In this document: one piece after another, positions 7,697 through 18,057 of the stretch
Layout of the letters: every line of letters starts with the position of its first letter
Numbering within the stretch: position 1 is the first letter of the stretch
Assembly: GCF_014653155.1 (NCBI RefSeq)
Contig: NZ_BNAF01000004.1
Coordinates: forward strand, 1 to 64,000
DNA from: Sphingobacterium griseoflavum
GTDB taxonomy: Bacteria > Bacteroidota > Bacteroidia > Sphingobacteriales > Sphingobacteriaceae
Length of the DNA stretch: 64,000 bases
Reading direction: 5' to 3'
Notes under the pieces: generated by a model
Databases searched by the model: none
Told to the model about the DNA's origin: nothing
Seen by the model: only the letters and a program-made list of their open reading frames with translations
Program-made: the position numbers and the translations under genes

Positions 7697-10345
7697 CTAT
7701 ATTTCGCTATCGGCTTTGCTTTTCTCGGATTCCGCCTTTGAGGTGCTTTCCTGCCAATCCGGGTTGCTTTCCTGCCAATGCGTAACGGCGGGCATTGCAT
7801 CTTCGCCATACTTGCGCACGAAGGTGCCTTTGACCCGGGTAGATTTCAAGACGTACAGTATCCAGATGATTGCGAACAGAACAGACCTAATCATCTCCGA
7901 CGGATCCGATTCAAAGTCGGGCTGGCCGCTAAATAGCAAGGACGCGACTGCCGTATCCAGGATCACCGTAACGAGTTGGAAGATAAACATCAAAAACACC
8001 GTTTGGGGAAAGAGATCACGTTTTTTAAGAAACAAATACAGGCAATAGCCGGAAAGGAATATGATAACCGTATTGGTGACAAACTCGAACGCTATAAACG
8101 GCAGATAAAACGCAGCGAGCGGACCCTGGAAGGTTTCTGTAGCCGACCATACCTGCGCGCTAAACCCGTAGGGCAGCATGGCCATCAAGAACACCCGTAT
8201 AGGGGTAAAAAACAAACCCAGCCCAAGGAAGATCAGCCAACCGCCAATGTTTTCATGGCTTGCATGGTCATAGATCCAGATCAGCGAGGATGCCTGCGTG
8301 CGGTTGTAGTAGCGGAAGGTAATCCACGTGAAGAGCGAGAGCAAGCCGAAGAAAGCCAGCACCGACCACCAATTTGTTACATCTTGCGTATTGGAACCCG
8401 TAACGAATCCATCATCATCGAGGAAGATCGCAGCGCTGAAGTATTGGTCTTTTCGACCAAAATCAGTGACATAATCCGCCAATTGGTTTGCGGGAACATG
8501 CGTATCATGAAAGCCTAAGCGAAAAGATACCTTCAGCGTATCGCGATCCGTCTTGATACTTTTTCCGAAGTAATAGCTTTCACGATCTACGAAGCTATTC
8601 TCACCTGTGAAGGGAACCTCCTTGCCGTCGGGGTTGATGATATAGATATCATGTTCCAAACTTAGCGGATAGGGCAGTGCAATAGGAGCGACGCGTGTTT
8701 CCAGCACTTGGGGCAGCGAGCCGCTGAGGTTGAGCGCATAGATGGACACGGCCTGCCGCGGGTCTGATAGGTCCCGTTCGGCAAGCTTATCCACCGTGTA
8801 GTATTCTTTCACGGAGAGCACGTTGTTCGCGATATCGTCCTCGTAGGTCAGCGAAGCACGTTTTTTTGCATGTTTGTACAATTTTTGGTAGTAGGTCAAA
8901 TACGATTTCTCCACTTGGTTCTTCGCATTTTGCTTGAAATAGCTGCGCATGTTATCCGCGTTGCAACCCTTGTATACGGTCAAGACATCCACCTTGGCCG
9001 TTCCGTCCTTGCTCAGGAAAAAGCGCTCTTCGATCCGCGTGTTTCCAGCTACGATTTTATACGTATCAGCAATCTTGGCGTTTGGTTCTGCAGCGAGCAC
9101 CTTGCCGTAGAAGGGAAAATAACGATCGCGAAACGGACCACCCTGATCGGTGATGGTGGGATCAATATATTGACCGCGGCCATCGATACTAAAATAAAGA
9201 ACCATATGGTTGAAGGCCGTAGGCGCGGGAAGGTAATCTTCCAAGCTATATTCCTCCATCGAGTTGACGAGGATCAGCTTGCTGAAAATACCTTTGTGTT
9301 TAAGAAGCGCTGCGAGCAGCACCGATTTATCTTTGCAATCGCCATACCGTTGGGCAAATACTTTCTCTGGACTGTTGGCGCGGTGGGAATATTCGCCCAC
9401 CTCGACGCCCATGTACCGGATGTCGTTCTGTACAAAATCCGCGATGTGCTGGGCATAGCGCATGGAATCGCCCTTTGCTTTCGTCCACATTTGATCGGCA
9501 AATAACCGCAGTTTACCAGAAGGCTGTAAGGCTGGTATAGGGTTGACATCGTGCGCCCATTGGCCGATATCGGCCCATTTTTTAAATTCCGAGCATTCAA
9601 TGCGCTGACGTGAGGCATGCCAAAGCGGGGCATCAGGCTCGTAGTCTACCTTTTCGCAGTCCGTTATATCCCAATAATACGCAAGGGCCGATCCGATGTT
9701 TTCTTTTTTTGCCTCGGGTGCCCCTAAAAAGCTTTTGAACTGCAGGTTGCGATCTTTTGGCACGATATAGTTGACCAAGAGCTGACCGACGGGCTCGAAG
9801 CCCTGTAAAAAAAACGTATCGAAAAAATGGCCTGCAAACACAGGATTGAAGCCCTTGATCGAGTAGGAGCATATGATTTTATCGTCCTTCCGGAGATCTT
9901 CCAACAATAAATAGGCGGCATAAGAGCCGTTGTAGATCGACCGGGATAGCTCGGTCTCCAAGGGTATAAGTTCGAATTTGCGGAGATCTAGGCGCTCCAT
10001 ACGTTTGCCGTCGCGCAGCACGTGCAGCTCGTGCAGGACCAGTTTTTGGTATTGCGGATTGAACGAGAGCTGAATCTGCCCGGCATTGCTCGCCCCCGCG
10101 TTTTCCGTCAACACTTTGATGTTTCTGTAAAAACGGGTTTGCGTGGCGATATCTACTTGATACTCGATACGCTCGAAGTAATAGCCATCGCTGATATCAG
10201 CCAGGTTGGGTGCCGAGGGTTTCTGCTGGGATGTGCGTGTCCAGCTGGGAACCATGCCCGTCGTCAATGTGGGGGCGGCCGCAAAGGTCGCCACCTGGGC
10301 GAGTAGCATAAGTAGCAGTATGCTAAGGAAAGTACGTAATTTCAT
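7697..10345 (-). CDS. DUF3857 / transglutaminase-like / DUF2569 membrane protein
   Basis: 882 residues with a signal peptide (about 1-24). An N-terminal DUF3857 beta-sandwich (about 55-215) is followed by a transglutaminase-like cysteine-protease fold with a plausible triad: Cys337 (RYGDCKDKS), His380 (FNHMVLYF) and Asp395 (YIDPT). A second beta region follows (about 410-640). The C-terminal third is membrane-embedded: one helix near 660 and then a DUF2569-type multi-helix domain (about 695-840, starting NIGGWLIFLGLGL). The tail is rich in Ser, Glu and Lys. Such proteins are common in Bacteroidota and are predicted to act in the periplasm, but substrates are unknown. The upstream end is 83 bp from the HTCS gene, same strand, so co-transcription from the HTCS side is possible but not shown. 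Confidence 0.88.
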   Translation of the reverse strand: MKLRTFLSILLLMLLAQVATFAAAPTLTTGMVPSWTRTSQQKPSAPNLADISDGYYFERIEYQVDIATQTRFYRNIKVLTENAGASNAGQIQLSFNPQYQKLVLHELHVLRDGKRMERLDLRKFELIPLETELSRSIYNGSYAAYLLLEDLRKDDKIICSYSIKGFNPVFAGHFFDTFFLQGFEPVGQLLVNYIVPKDRNLQFKSFLGAPEAKKENIGSALAYYWDITDCEKVDYEPDAPLWHASRQRIECSEFKKWADIGQWAHDVNPIPALQPSGKLRLFADQMWTKAKGDSMRYAQHIADFVQNDIRYMGVEVGEYSHRANSPEKVFAQRYGDCKDKSVLLAALLKHKGIFSKLILVNSMEEYSLEDYLPAPTAFNHMVLYFSIDGRGQYIDPTITDQGGPFRDRYFPFYGKVLAAEPNAKIADTYKIVAGNTRIEERFFLSKDGTAKVDVLTVYKGCNADNMRSYFKQNAKNQVEKSYLTYYQKLYKHAKKRASLTYEDDIANNVLSVKEYYTVDKLAERDLSDPRQAVSIYALNLSGSLPQVLETRVAPIALPYPLSLEHDIYIINPDGKEVPFTGENSFVDRESYYFGKSIKTDRDTLKVSFRLGFHDTHVPANQLADYVTDFGRKDQYFSAAIFLDDDGFVTGSNTQDVTNWWSVLAFFGLLSLFTWITFRYYNRTQASSLIWIYDHASHENIGGWLIFLGLGLFFTPIRVFLMAMLPYGFSAQVWSATETFQGPLAAFYLPFIAFEFVTNTVIIFLSGYCLYLFLKKRDLFPQTVFLMFIFQLVTVILDTAVASLLFSGQPDFESDPSEMIRSVLFAIIWILYVLKSTRVKGTFVRKYGEDAMPAVTHWQESNPDWQESTSKAESEKSKADSEI

Positions 10346-10428
10346 GCAGTTAATAATCTGGATCGAAGATAACGAATGCTTGAAATATATGAAAATATTT
10401 TTTCTCTATTCGCGAAAATAATTTGAGA

Positions 10429-13400
10429 TCATTCTTTCTCCACCCGGTATTTATTTTTTAAGTGCGCATAGCGCTTGCGGTATGCGGAAGGGGTGCAACC
10501 GAAAAGTTTGGAAAATTGCTGCCTGAAGTGCTTGATATCATTGAAGCCGGCCTTAAAGGCCGCTTCGTTGATATTGGCCTTGGTGTCTACGAGCAGCTGT
10601 GCGACCTTGCGCAGCCGAATGTAGCGGATAAATTCATTGGCGGATTTTCCCGAAATCGATTTAATTCGTCGGTACAGGTTGGAATGGCTCATGCCTAAAG
10701 ATTCGGCTAGGCTGCCGACGGTGAAATCACTGTCGAGCAGATTGAGCTCTACCGCCTGGATGGCCTGTTGCAGAAATTCCTTGTATTCGGCCGGTATTTT
10801 ATAGTCGTTGGCCTGCAGGGTTATTTCGCTGTGGAAATACTGGTGGAGGCGTTGTCGGTTTTGGATCAGGTTGTGCACCCTCGCTTGGAGAATATCCTTG
10901 TCAAACGGTTTGGTGATATAATCGTCTGCACCACCTTCAATGCCTTTCAGCTTAACGTCGGCCGAGAAGCTCGCCGTCAGGAGAATAACCGGGACCTGGC
11001 TTAAATGTATATTGGTCTTGATTTTCTCGCAGAGGTCGATACCCGACACATCCTTCATCACCACATCGCTGATCACGATGTCGGGCTCCGTTTTCTGCAG
11101 TATTTCTAAGGCCTTTTCGCCGCTGTCCGCTTGCAGGATATCAAACTCCTGCTCGAAGATCTTGCAGATATATTGGCGGATATCGACATTGTCGTCGACG
11201 AGCAGCATGACCGGCCGCTCGCTGGCCATCTCCACGATCTTTGCCGACTTTTCGTCTTGGTAAATGCCTGTTTTGGCAGGAGGTTGCGGCTCTTCTTCCA
11301 GCAGCTCCTGTATAAAGAGTGATTGCTCGGACAGGTCTTCAAAGATCAGCTTGTCTTTGAGCTGTGCCGGCTGGCAAGGTAAGGTTAACGTAAACGTTTG
11401 GCCCCCCATGTCGTTTTGTTGGAAATCGACCTGCCCTTCGTGTGCCAGCGCAAACTTCCGCACGAGAAAAAGACCGATGCCAAAACCTTCTTTGGATCTG
11501 CCCTTGCGGGCATAGTCGCGATGAAAAGGTTGAAAAATCTGATCCGATAGGGGAGCTGATACACCATTGCCCGAATCGCGGACATGGATACTGACCTGCT
11601 GGGCGTCTGCCTGCACATAAACCTGCACTTTCCCACTGTTTTCGGTAAATTTTAGCGCATTTTGGAGCAAATTGAAAAGGCATATCTCCAGTTTTTCACG
11701 GTCTGCGTAGAGCAGATGCGTGGCTACGCTGCCCTGAAATTGATAATCGATCTGTCGGGCGTGTGCAAGCTGTTGGAAGCAGTAGAACACCTCGCGTGTT
11801 AAGGCAACGATGTCCAGTTTCACGAAGCGCAGCTCATCAAAGTCGCTGTCGGCCTTGCGAAACAGCAGCAGCTTGTCGACCAGGCTCAGCAGGCGTTTGG
11901 CATGCGTATAAACATGCTGCAATTCTGCCGATGTATCGACGGCTTCTTCCTTTTCCGGATAAAGCATCTCCTTGATCGGGTTGACGATCAGCGTTAACGG
12001 CGTGCGGAACTCGTGGGCGATATGTGTGAAAAAAGTTATTTTTTTCTCATGGAGCTCGTGCTCTTTGTCCCGTTCGAATTCGCTGCTCCTGAGTTGGTAA
12101 AGCAGCGACTGTTTGTTTTTGATATACCGGCTATACAGGTAAAAGGCTCCAACGAGCAGCAGGACGTAGAGCGCATAAGCCCCATTGGACCGCCACCAAG
12201 GGGGCAGGATGCGGATGGACATGATATGCTCCTTGCTATTCCATACGCCGTTGGCATCCGTCGATTTGATGCGCAACGTGTAGTTGCCCTCCTTCAAATG
12301 GGAATAATGGGCTGCGCGTTGCTTTTCCACGTAATTCCAGTCTTTATCCCAGCCCTCCAAAAAGTAGGCGTATTTTATCTTTTCGGGAAAGGAGTATTCT
12401 AAGGCTGCAAACGAGAAGGACAGCACCGCTTTGTCATACGGTATGACCATGGATGACAGGCTGGCGAGCGAAGAATCGGCATAGGCATCGTATGCGCTGT
12501 ATGGCGTGTTGTCGATCTGAAACTGCGTCAGCATCAAAGGCGGAAATTTGACCGGAATCTGGGTGGATTTGGGCTGGAATATATTGAGGCCGCGGATACC
12601 GCCGAAGGCCATCTCCCCGCTTTTTAGCAACAGGGCGGCATTGTAGTTGAACTGGTTGCTCTGCAGGCCATCTGACTTGTAGAAATTTTGGAAGTGCAGA
12701 CGCTGCGGATCAAATTTGCACAGGCCATTGTAGGTGGAAATCCAAAGGTTGCCCTGTTGATCTTTCAAGGCATTGAGCAGGCTGTTGCTGGGCAAACCGT
12801 CTTTTTCGGTATACCGCTTGAATTGACCGGACTGTATGTTGAAATGTAGCAGCCCACCACCTTCGGTGCCCAGCCACAGGTGATGCTTATCGGCCTGCAG
12901 CATAAACCGCACCGGCGTACCGATCGGGAATTTGGTGTACTGACGCGTGCGCACATCCAGTCGCGTCAGATCAGACCAAGAACCCATCCACAGCCGGTCG
13001 GTGTCATCTTCGAAAAAGCTGAGCACATCGTAAATAGGCAGCTCCAGTGGCTGAAACTTATCGTGCTGCCTATCCAGCACATACACCTGTCCGCCGTTTA
13101 GCGTAGCGACCCACAGGCGTTTGCTGCTGTCCTCGAAAATACGCCATATAGCCTTGTTGAAATAGGTGGTGTGCGGGTAAATGCAGTCGTAGGAGCGGAG
13201 CGTTCCCGTTTTTTCGTCCAGCCTGAAGATACCCCGATCGTAGGTGGCAATCCACAGCTGCTGCCCGGGCCCCTGCTGCAAGTCGGTGACGAATGCCTGC
13301 TGAAGGGCCGTTTTATCGCCGATGGCGTAATCCATATACTGTTTTTGCCGTTTATCCCATTTGAGCAGGCCAGCACCGTCGGTGCCTATCCAAAGGTTGC

Positions 13401-14502
13401 TATCAGAGCTTTCCTCCAGTGCGAGCACAAAATTTTCTGCGCGGATCTGTTGGCCTGTGGCGGGCTTGCGGATTAGTTCAAATTTCCCTTTGTTTGGATC
13501 GATCAAGTTGATCCCCCCACGCCAGGTGCCGATCCACTGCCGCTGCTGCGCATCTTCATAAACGGTGAAAACAGATTTGCTGGTCAGCTGTTCAACATCA
13601 AAATCGTTTGCGTTTGCTATCGCTCCTGTAGCGATGTCTATCTTCTGTATACCGTCGCCGTCCGAACAGGCCCAAATCTTATGATCCTTGCCGTAATGTA
13701 GGTGCACGATGCGTTTGCTGGACAGTCCATTTGCTGCGGTATAGTACGTAAACTGCTTTGTTGCTGGGCGATAACGGGTAATGCCCCAGTTGGTCGAAAA
13801 CCAGATGTCACCATCTTGGGAACAGGCTACCGTGGAAGCATTATAATTGCCCGCCGTATGGACGATGACCCGATTTAGGTTAGGATCGTAATAGCAAACC
13901 CCGACGTTATGGACGAGGAGCCAAAGGGTGCCATCGGGTGTTTTGCCCATGCCGCTTACATTATAGGCGCTATTGGAGCCTTGCCCAGCCAGTAGCAAAG
14001 GTACCGACGTTGCGATATAACCTTCCTTCGTTTTTTCGATGGCTAGCAAACCCGCATCGCCGCTGCCGGCAAACAGGCGTTTGTTGCAATCGGTCTCTAA
14101 CTGGTGGATGGAAAACGCAATGGAATCTAGCTTGCCGCTGCCAGAACGATAGAGAAATCTGGAAAATGTCTCCTGATCGGCGTGAAGTACCGCTGCGCCA
14201 ACTTTTGTGGCAACGAACAGATGTCCTTGGCTATCCTCTAGAACGTCGGTGATCCGGTTGTCCGGAAGCGATGTTTTATCCAAAGGGATATTTTTGTACA
14301 CCTTATAGGCGTAGCCATCATAACGATTCAATCCATTGGATGTGCCAAACCACATGAAGCCTTTATGATCTTGGTAGATATCCGTTACGTAATCGTTGGA
14401 TAGACCCTGATCTATACCCAAATAGGCAATCGATTGCTGCGCAAACAGTGTATTGAGCGCAGAAAGATAGCATAGCAGCATATATAGGGCTAGTCTCATC
14501 AT
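10429..14502 (-). CDS. Hybrid two-component system sensor/regulator (HTCS) of the PUL
   Basis: 1357 residues. A signal peptide (1-21) is followed by two-component-regulator propeller repeats in the periplasm (about 25-700), a Y_Y_Y domain (about 710-771) and one membrane helix (about 774-791). Next are HisKA with phospho-His830 (HEFRTP), HATPase_c (N box near 944-952, DSGNG near 976), a receiver domain (about 1097-1210; DD 1103-1104, phospho-Asp1146, Lys1198) and an AraC-type DNA-binding domain (about 1236-1345). HTCS proteins bind a breakdown oligosaccharide in the periplasm and activate the neighbouring susC/susD operon. It is divergent from susC with a 343-bp intergenic region holding the candidate operator at 14731-14767. 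All catalytic motifs look intact. Confidence 0.96.
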   Translation of the reverse strand: MMRLALYMLLCYLSALNTLFAQQSIAYLGIDQGLSNDYVTDIYQDHKGFMWFGTSNGLNRYDGYAYKVYKNIPLDKTSLPDNRITDVLEDSQGHLFVATKVGAAVLHADQETFSRFLYRSGSGKLDSIAFSIHQLETDCNKRLFAGSGDAGLLAIEKTKEGYIATSVPLLLAGQGSNSAYNVSGMGKTPDGTLWLLVHNVGVCYYDPNLNRVIVHTAGNYNASTVACSQDGDIWFSTNWGITRYRPATKQFTYYTAANGLSSKRIVHLHYGKDHKIWACSDGDGIQKIDIATGAIANANDFDVEQLTSKSVFTVYEDAQQRQWIGTWRGGINLIDPNKGKFELIRKPATGQQIRAENFVLALEESSDSNLWIGTDGAGLLKWDKRQKQYMDYAIGDKTALQQAFVTDLQQGPGQQLWIATYDRGIFRLDEKTGTLRSYDCIYPHTTYFNKAIWRIFEDSSKRLWVATLNGGQVYVLDRQHDKFQPLELPIYDVLSFFEDDTDRLWMGSWSDLTRLDVRTRQYTKFPIGTPVRFMLQADKHHLWLGTEGGGLLHFNIQSGQFKRYTEKDGLPSNSLLNALKDQQGNLWISTYNGLCKFDPQRLHFQNFYKSDGLQSNQFNYNAALLLKSGEMAFGGIRGLNIFQPKSTQIPVKFPPLMLTQFQIDNTPYSAYDAYADSSLASLSSMVIPYDKAVLSFSFAALEYSFPEKIKYAYFLEGWDKDWNYVEKQRAAHYSHLKEGNYTLRIKSTDANGVWNSKEHIMSIRILPPWWRSNGAYALYVLLLVGAFYLYSRYIKNKQSLLYQLRSSEFERDKEHELHEKKITFFTHIAHEFRTPLTLIVNPIKEMLYPEKEEAVDTSAELQHVYTHAKRLLSLVDKLLLFRKADSDFDELRFVKLDIVALTREVFYCFQQLAHARQIDYQFQGSVATHLLYADREKLEICLFNLLQNALKFTENSGKVQVYVQADAQQVSIHVRDSGNGVSAPLSDQIFQPFHRDYARKGRSKEGFGIGLFLVRKFALAHEGQVDFQQNDMGGQTFTLTLPCQPAQLKDKLIFEDLSEQSLFIQELLEEEPQPPAKTGIYQDEKSAKIVEMASERPVMLLVDDNVDIRQYICKIFEQEFDILQADSGEKALEILQKTEPDIVISDVVMKDVSGIDLCEKIKTNIHLSQVPVILLTASFSADVKLKGIEGGADDYITKPFDKDILQARVHNLIQNRQRLHQYFHSEITLQANDYKIPAEYKEFLQQAIQAVELNLLDSDFTVGSLAESLGMSHSNLYRRIKSISGKSANEFIRYIRLRKVAQLLVDTKANINEAAFKAGFNDIKHFRQQFSKLFGCTPSAYRKRYAHLKNKYRVEKE

Positions 14503-14730
14503 AAATAGGCTGAATTTGGTTCTCTATTTGTGTTTGCTAAAATTAGCAAAAAGCACAAATTTTTGCAAATGTTAATTTGACGTTTGTTTTATTTTTCGCG
14601 TAGCGTCGTCTAAATGTGGGTGAAAGGCTAAACAGGAGGCGGGCCTAATTGGATGTATGCTAAAATACGGTGAATACTTGCTAAAATATAAGCATGTAGT
14701 CTAGCCGTCTGCCAGCATAGGCAGCTTTAT

Positions 14731-14767
14731 GCTGATTTACCCCCCTCTTTTTGACCAAATCCCCCCT
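14731..14767 (+). promoter_or_regulatory. Candidate HTCS operator upstream of susC
   Basis: GCTGATTTA, a run of six C, then TCTTTTTGACC and AAATCCCCCCT. A related sequence (GCTGA, C5, TTTTTGACC) lies upstream of the GH16-GH43 gene at 24330-24353. Shared only by these two promoter regions of the PUL as far as I can see. The remainder of 14503-14845 is AT-rich with no gene. Confidence 0.5.
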
Positions 14768-14845
14768 AAAAAATATGGGTCTTAGTAGCGATAATTGCAA
14801 AGCAGGTTCATATAACCGTGCGATTTACTAACCAAAATAAATATA

Positions 14846-17800
14846 ATGAAAACATGTAAAATGCTTAAACGGCGTCTGGGGATATTTTTATTCCTGATGA
14901 CGATGAGTTGTTATTTGGCTGTCGCCCAGACTGTCTCAGTGACAGGAAAGGTGTCGAGCGGAGGTGTGGCCATTCAGGGGGTTACCGTGGCCGTATCGGG
15001 CACGGAAACGAGAGCGATCACCGATGCGCAGGGGACATACCAAATCAATGCCGCACCTACGGCCACCTTGATCTTTAGCAGTGTGGGCTATTTGCGGCAG
15101 GAGATCGCGTTGGCCGGTAGGCAGGCCACCAACGGTGCGCTCGTGCTGCATGTGGCGCTGGAGGAAGATGATAGCGTGATCGAGGATGTCGTGGTAACCG
15201 GTTTCGGGCAGCGCGAAAAAAGAGCATCGGTCGTAGGGTCGATCACAACGATTAATCCAAAAGAACTGAAGGGGCCCACGAGCAATTTGACGACGATGCT
15301 GGCCGGCCGTGTGGCAGGGATGATCGCTTTCCAGCGCAGTGGCGAACCCGGATCTGACAATGCCAATTTCTTTATCCGTGGCTTGGGTACCTTCGGAACG
15401 GGCAAGCAAGATCCATTGATCCTCATCGATAACGTAGAGTCTACGCCGACCGATATGGCGCGCTTACAGCCGGATGACATCGCCAGCTTTTCGGTGTTGC
15501 GCGATGCAAATGCCGCGGCCATGTATGGCGCCCGCGGTGCAAACGGTGTGGTTTTGGTGACCACCAAACTAGGTGCCGAGGGGCAGACAAGATTCGAGTT
15601 CCGTTCGGAAAACAATATTTCGACAAACACGCGCAATTTCCGATTTGCCGATAACATTACCTACATGGAGATGGCCAATGAGGCTTACCTGACCCGGCCC
15701 GTCGATGCGGCCAGTGGCCAAGGGCTGCCGTATTGGCAAAGTAAAATAGACCATACGAAAGCAGGCGATAACCCCTTGCTGTATCCCAACAACAACTGGA
15801 TCGACCAGCTGATAAAGGACTATACCCTGAACCAGCGGAACAACCTCAATATTTCTGGGGGTGGTGCAAAAGCACGATACTATCTCGCCGGAACCTATAA
15901 TATTGACAACGGGATCCTTAAAGTGGATGGCATCAATAATTTCAACAATAATATCAAGTTGAAAAACTACTCGGTTCGCTCCAATGTGGATATCAACTTC
16001 ACACCATCGACGACGGGGATCGTGCGCGTGTATGCACAGTTCGACGATTATACCGGGCCGATCGGTGGTTTCGATGACAATGGAAACCGGATAAACGGCG
16101 GTGCGGTAACATTTCGCAGGGCGATATGGTCCAATCCGGTGATGTTTCCGGCGGTCTATCCATCGTCTTACTTGCCCTACATGAACCATCCCTTGTTTGG
16201 TAACGCCATCAACCGCAACGGAGGCTTGTTCATAAACCCCTATGCCGAGATGGTGCGTGGCTACCAGGAGTACAATACCTCGACGATTATGCCGCAGATA
16301 GAGCTGCGCCAGAATCTCAATGCGCTCTTGCCCGGATTGAATTTTACGGCGATGACCTACCTCAAGCGCTATGCCTATTTCGAAGTAAGCCGCGCCTATA
16401 GGCCTTTTTACTACACCGGATCATCTAGCCCAGACGGCGATTTGATGCTGCGCGTGATGAACGATGGCGGATTGGGATCTATTGGTTTGGTGGGCACCGA
16501 GTACCTGGACTATGCCGAATCTGGAAAAGAAGTCAACTCCATGTTCTATGCACATGGTATTGCAAACTACAGCCAGGCTTTTGGAAAGCATAACGTGAGC
16601 GGTACGCTGATCGGGCTGATACAGAATTCGTTGAATGGTAACGCCGGAAGTTTGCAGCTATCGCTGCCTGCGCGGAACATCGGTTTGTCTGGCCGATTTA
16701 CGTACAACTTCGGCGACCGCTATATCGCCGAGTTTAATTTCGGTTACAATGGTTCGGAGCGCTTTGCGCGCGACCGCAGGATGGGCTTCTTTCCGTCTTT
16801 TGGCTTGTCGTACAACCTATCTAACGAATCCTTCTTCGAGCCTCTTCGTGATGTCGTGACCAACTTAAAAATCCGGGCTACGCACGGCTATGCCGGGAAC
16901 GATCAAATTGGTCGTTCACAGGATCGTTTTTTCTATCTTTCCGAGGTCAATATGAATGCTCCGGAGCTGAGCTTTGGTGAGCTTAGCGGTTATCGCCGCC
17001 CTACCATTGCGGTGACTCGGTATGCCAACGATGGCATTACCTGGGAGCGATCCAAACAAACCAACTTGGGATTGGATTTCAGCTTGTTCAATGCCCTGGA
17101 GGTGAATGTGGATGTTTACCGGCAGATTCGTAGCAATATCCTGACCGCACGCTCTTATATTCCGAGCACGATGGGACTGCGCGCAAATATTGTGGCCAAT
17201 ACCAACAAGGCCGAAAGTAAAGGGGTGGACCTGACGGTAAACTACAACAAAAATTTCGCGAGCGGCTGGTACCTGCAGGGTCGGGGAACCATGACCTATG
17301 CCCTGAGCAAGCGACTGATCGTGGACGAGCCGGCCTATGCGGAGCCCTGGCGTTATACCGTAGGGTCCTCTGCTGCGCAAGAGTTTGGCTACATCGCCGA
17401 ACGCCTCTTTGTGGATGACCAGGAAACGCTAAACTCGCCGGTGCAATTTGGTACGCCGGGATTGGACTATCTCGGTGGTGACATTAAATACCGTGATTTA
17501 AACGGAGATGGACAGATCACCGATCTGGACCGCGTAGCCCTCGGGTATCCGACAACACCAGAGATGATCTATGGCTTTGGCGGAACGGTGGGCGGAAAAG
17601 GCGTGGATTTTAGCTTCTATTTCCAAGGTTCGGCGCGCTCTTCCTTCTTTATCAATTCGGAAAATATTTCTCCCTTCTATTTAAATGGCGGTTCGCAGAA
17701 TGGGTTGCTACAGGCCGTGGCCGACAGTTACTGGAGTGAAGACAATCGCGACCTCTATGCATTTTGGCCGAGGTTGAGTGAGGGCGTGGTGGCCAACAAC

Positions 17801-18046
17801 AACCAGCGGTCTACCTGGTGGATGCGGGATGGCGCCTTCCTGCGCTTGAAAACCGTGGAATTGGGATATACCTTCAAACAAAGCCTGATGGATCGCATCC
17901 GGGCAAAAAATCTGCGCATCTACGCCAATGGTATGAACCTGTTTGCGATCAGTCGCTTCAAGATGTGGGATGTGGAAATGGGCGGAAACGGAATAGGGTA
18001 TCCTATCCAAGCAGCTTATAATATTGGAATACAGCTAGGTTTCTAA
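14846..18046 (+). CDS. SusC/RagA family TonB-linked outer membrane transporter
   Basis: 1066 residues. After a signal peptide (about 1-27, ending AVAQ) there is a carboxypeptidase-regulatory-like domain (about 30-115). The SusC motif EDVVVTGFGQREKRASVVGS follows, then the plug domain with TTMLAGRVAGM, FFIRGLGTFG and NAAAMYGARGANGVVLVTTK, and a 22-strand-type barrel ending in an aromatic residue (IGIQLGF). It works with SusD as a lid-covered channel importing large oligosaccharides, energised by TonB. First gene of the PUL operon, divergent from the HTCS; SusD follows after 11 bp. The substrate cannot be read from SusC itself. An ATG start with a good signal peptide supports 14846. Confidence 0.96.
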   Translation: MKTCKMLKRRLGIFLFLMTMSCYLAVAQTVSVTGKVSSGGVAIQGVTVAVSGTETRAITDAQGTYQINAAPTATLIFSSVGYLRQEIALAGRQATNGALVLHVALEEDDSVIEDVVVTGFGQREKRASVVGSITTINPKELKGPTSNLTTMLAGRVAGMIAFQRSGEPGSDNANFFIRGLGTFGTGKQDPLILIDNVESTPTDMARLQPDDIASFSVLRDANAAAMYGARGANGVVLVTTKLGAEGQTRFEFRSENNISTNTRNFRFADNITYMEMANEAYLTRPVDAASGQGLPYWQSKIDHTKAGDNPLLYPNNNWIDQLIKDYTLNQRNNLNISGGGAKARYYLAGTYNIDNGILKVDGINNFNNNIKLKNYSVRSNVDINFTPSTTGIVRVYAQFDDYTGPIGGFDDNGNRINGGAVTFRRAIWSNPVMFPAVYPSSYLPYMNHPLFGNAINRNGGLFINPYAEMVRGYQEYNTSTIMPQIELRQNLNALLPGLNFTAMTYLKRYAYFEVSRAYRPFYYTGSSSPDGDLMLRVMNDGGLGSIGLVGTEYLDYAESGKEVNSMFYAHGIANYSQAFGKHNVSGTLIGLIQNSLNGNAGSLQLSLPARNIGLSGRFTYNFGDRYIAEFNFGYNGSERFARDRRMGFFPSFGLSYNLSNESFFEPLRDVVTNLKIRATHGYAGNDQIGRSQDRFFYLSEVNMNAPELSFGELSGYRRPTIAVTRYANDGITWERSKQTNLGLDFSLFNALEVNVDVYRQIRSNILTARSYIPSTMGLRANIVANTNKAESKGVDLTVNYNKNFASGWYLQGRGTMTYALSKRLIVDEPAYAEPWRYTVGSSAAQEFGYIAERLFVDDQETLNSPVQFGTPGLDYLGGDIKYRDLNGDGQITDLDRVALGYPTTPEMIYGFGGTVGGKGVDFSFYFQGSARSSFFINSENISPFYLNGGSQNGLLQAVADSYWSEDNRDLYAFWPRLSEGVVANNNQRSTWWMRDGAFLRLKTVELGYTFKQSLMDRIRAKNLRIYANGMNLFAISRFKMWDVEMGGNGIGYPIQAAYNIGIQLGF

Positions 18047-18057
18047 AGTGTCTTAAA

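Noticed and set aside
7692-7712. The end of the DUF3857 gene derived from repeat B
   Set aside because: It resembles the TTCGCTATC motif of B copies, but the match is too short to separate from chance.
7620-8518. Plus-strand ORFs overlapping the DUF3857 gene
   Set aside because: They are shadows of a well-supported gene on the other strand; one begins in the minisatellite.
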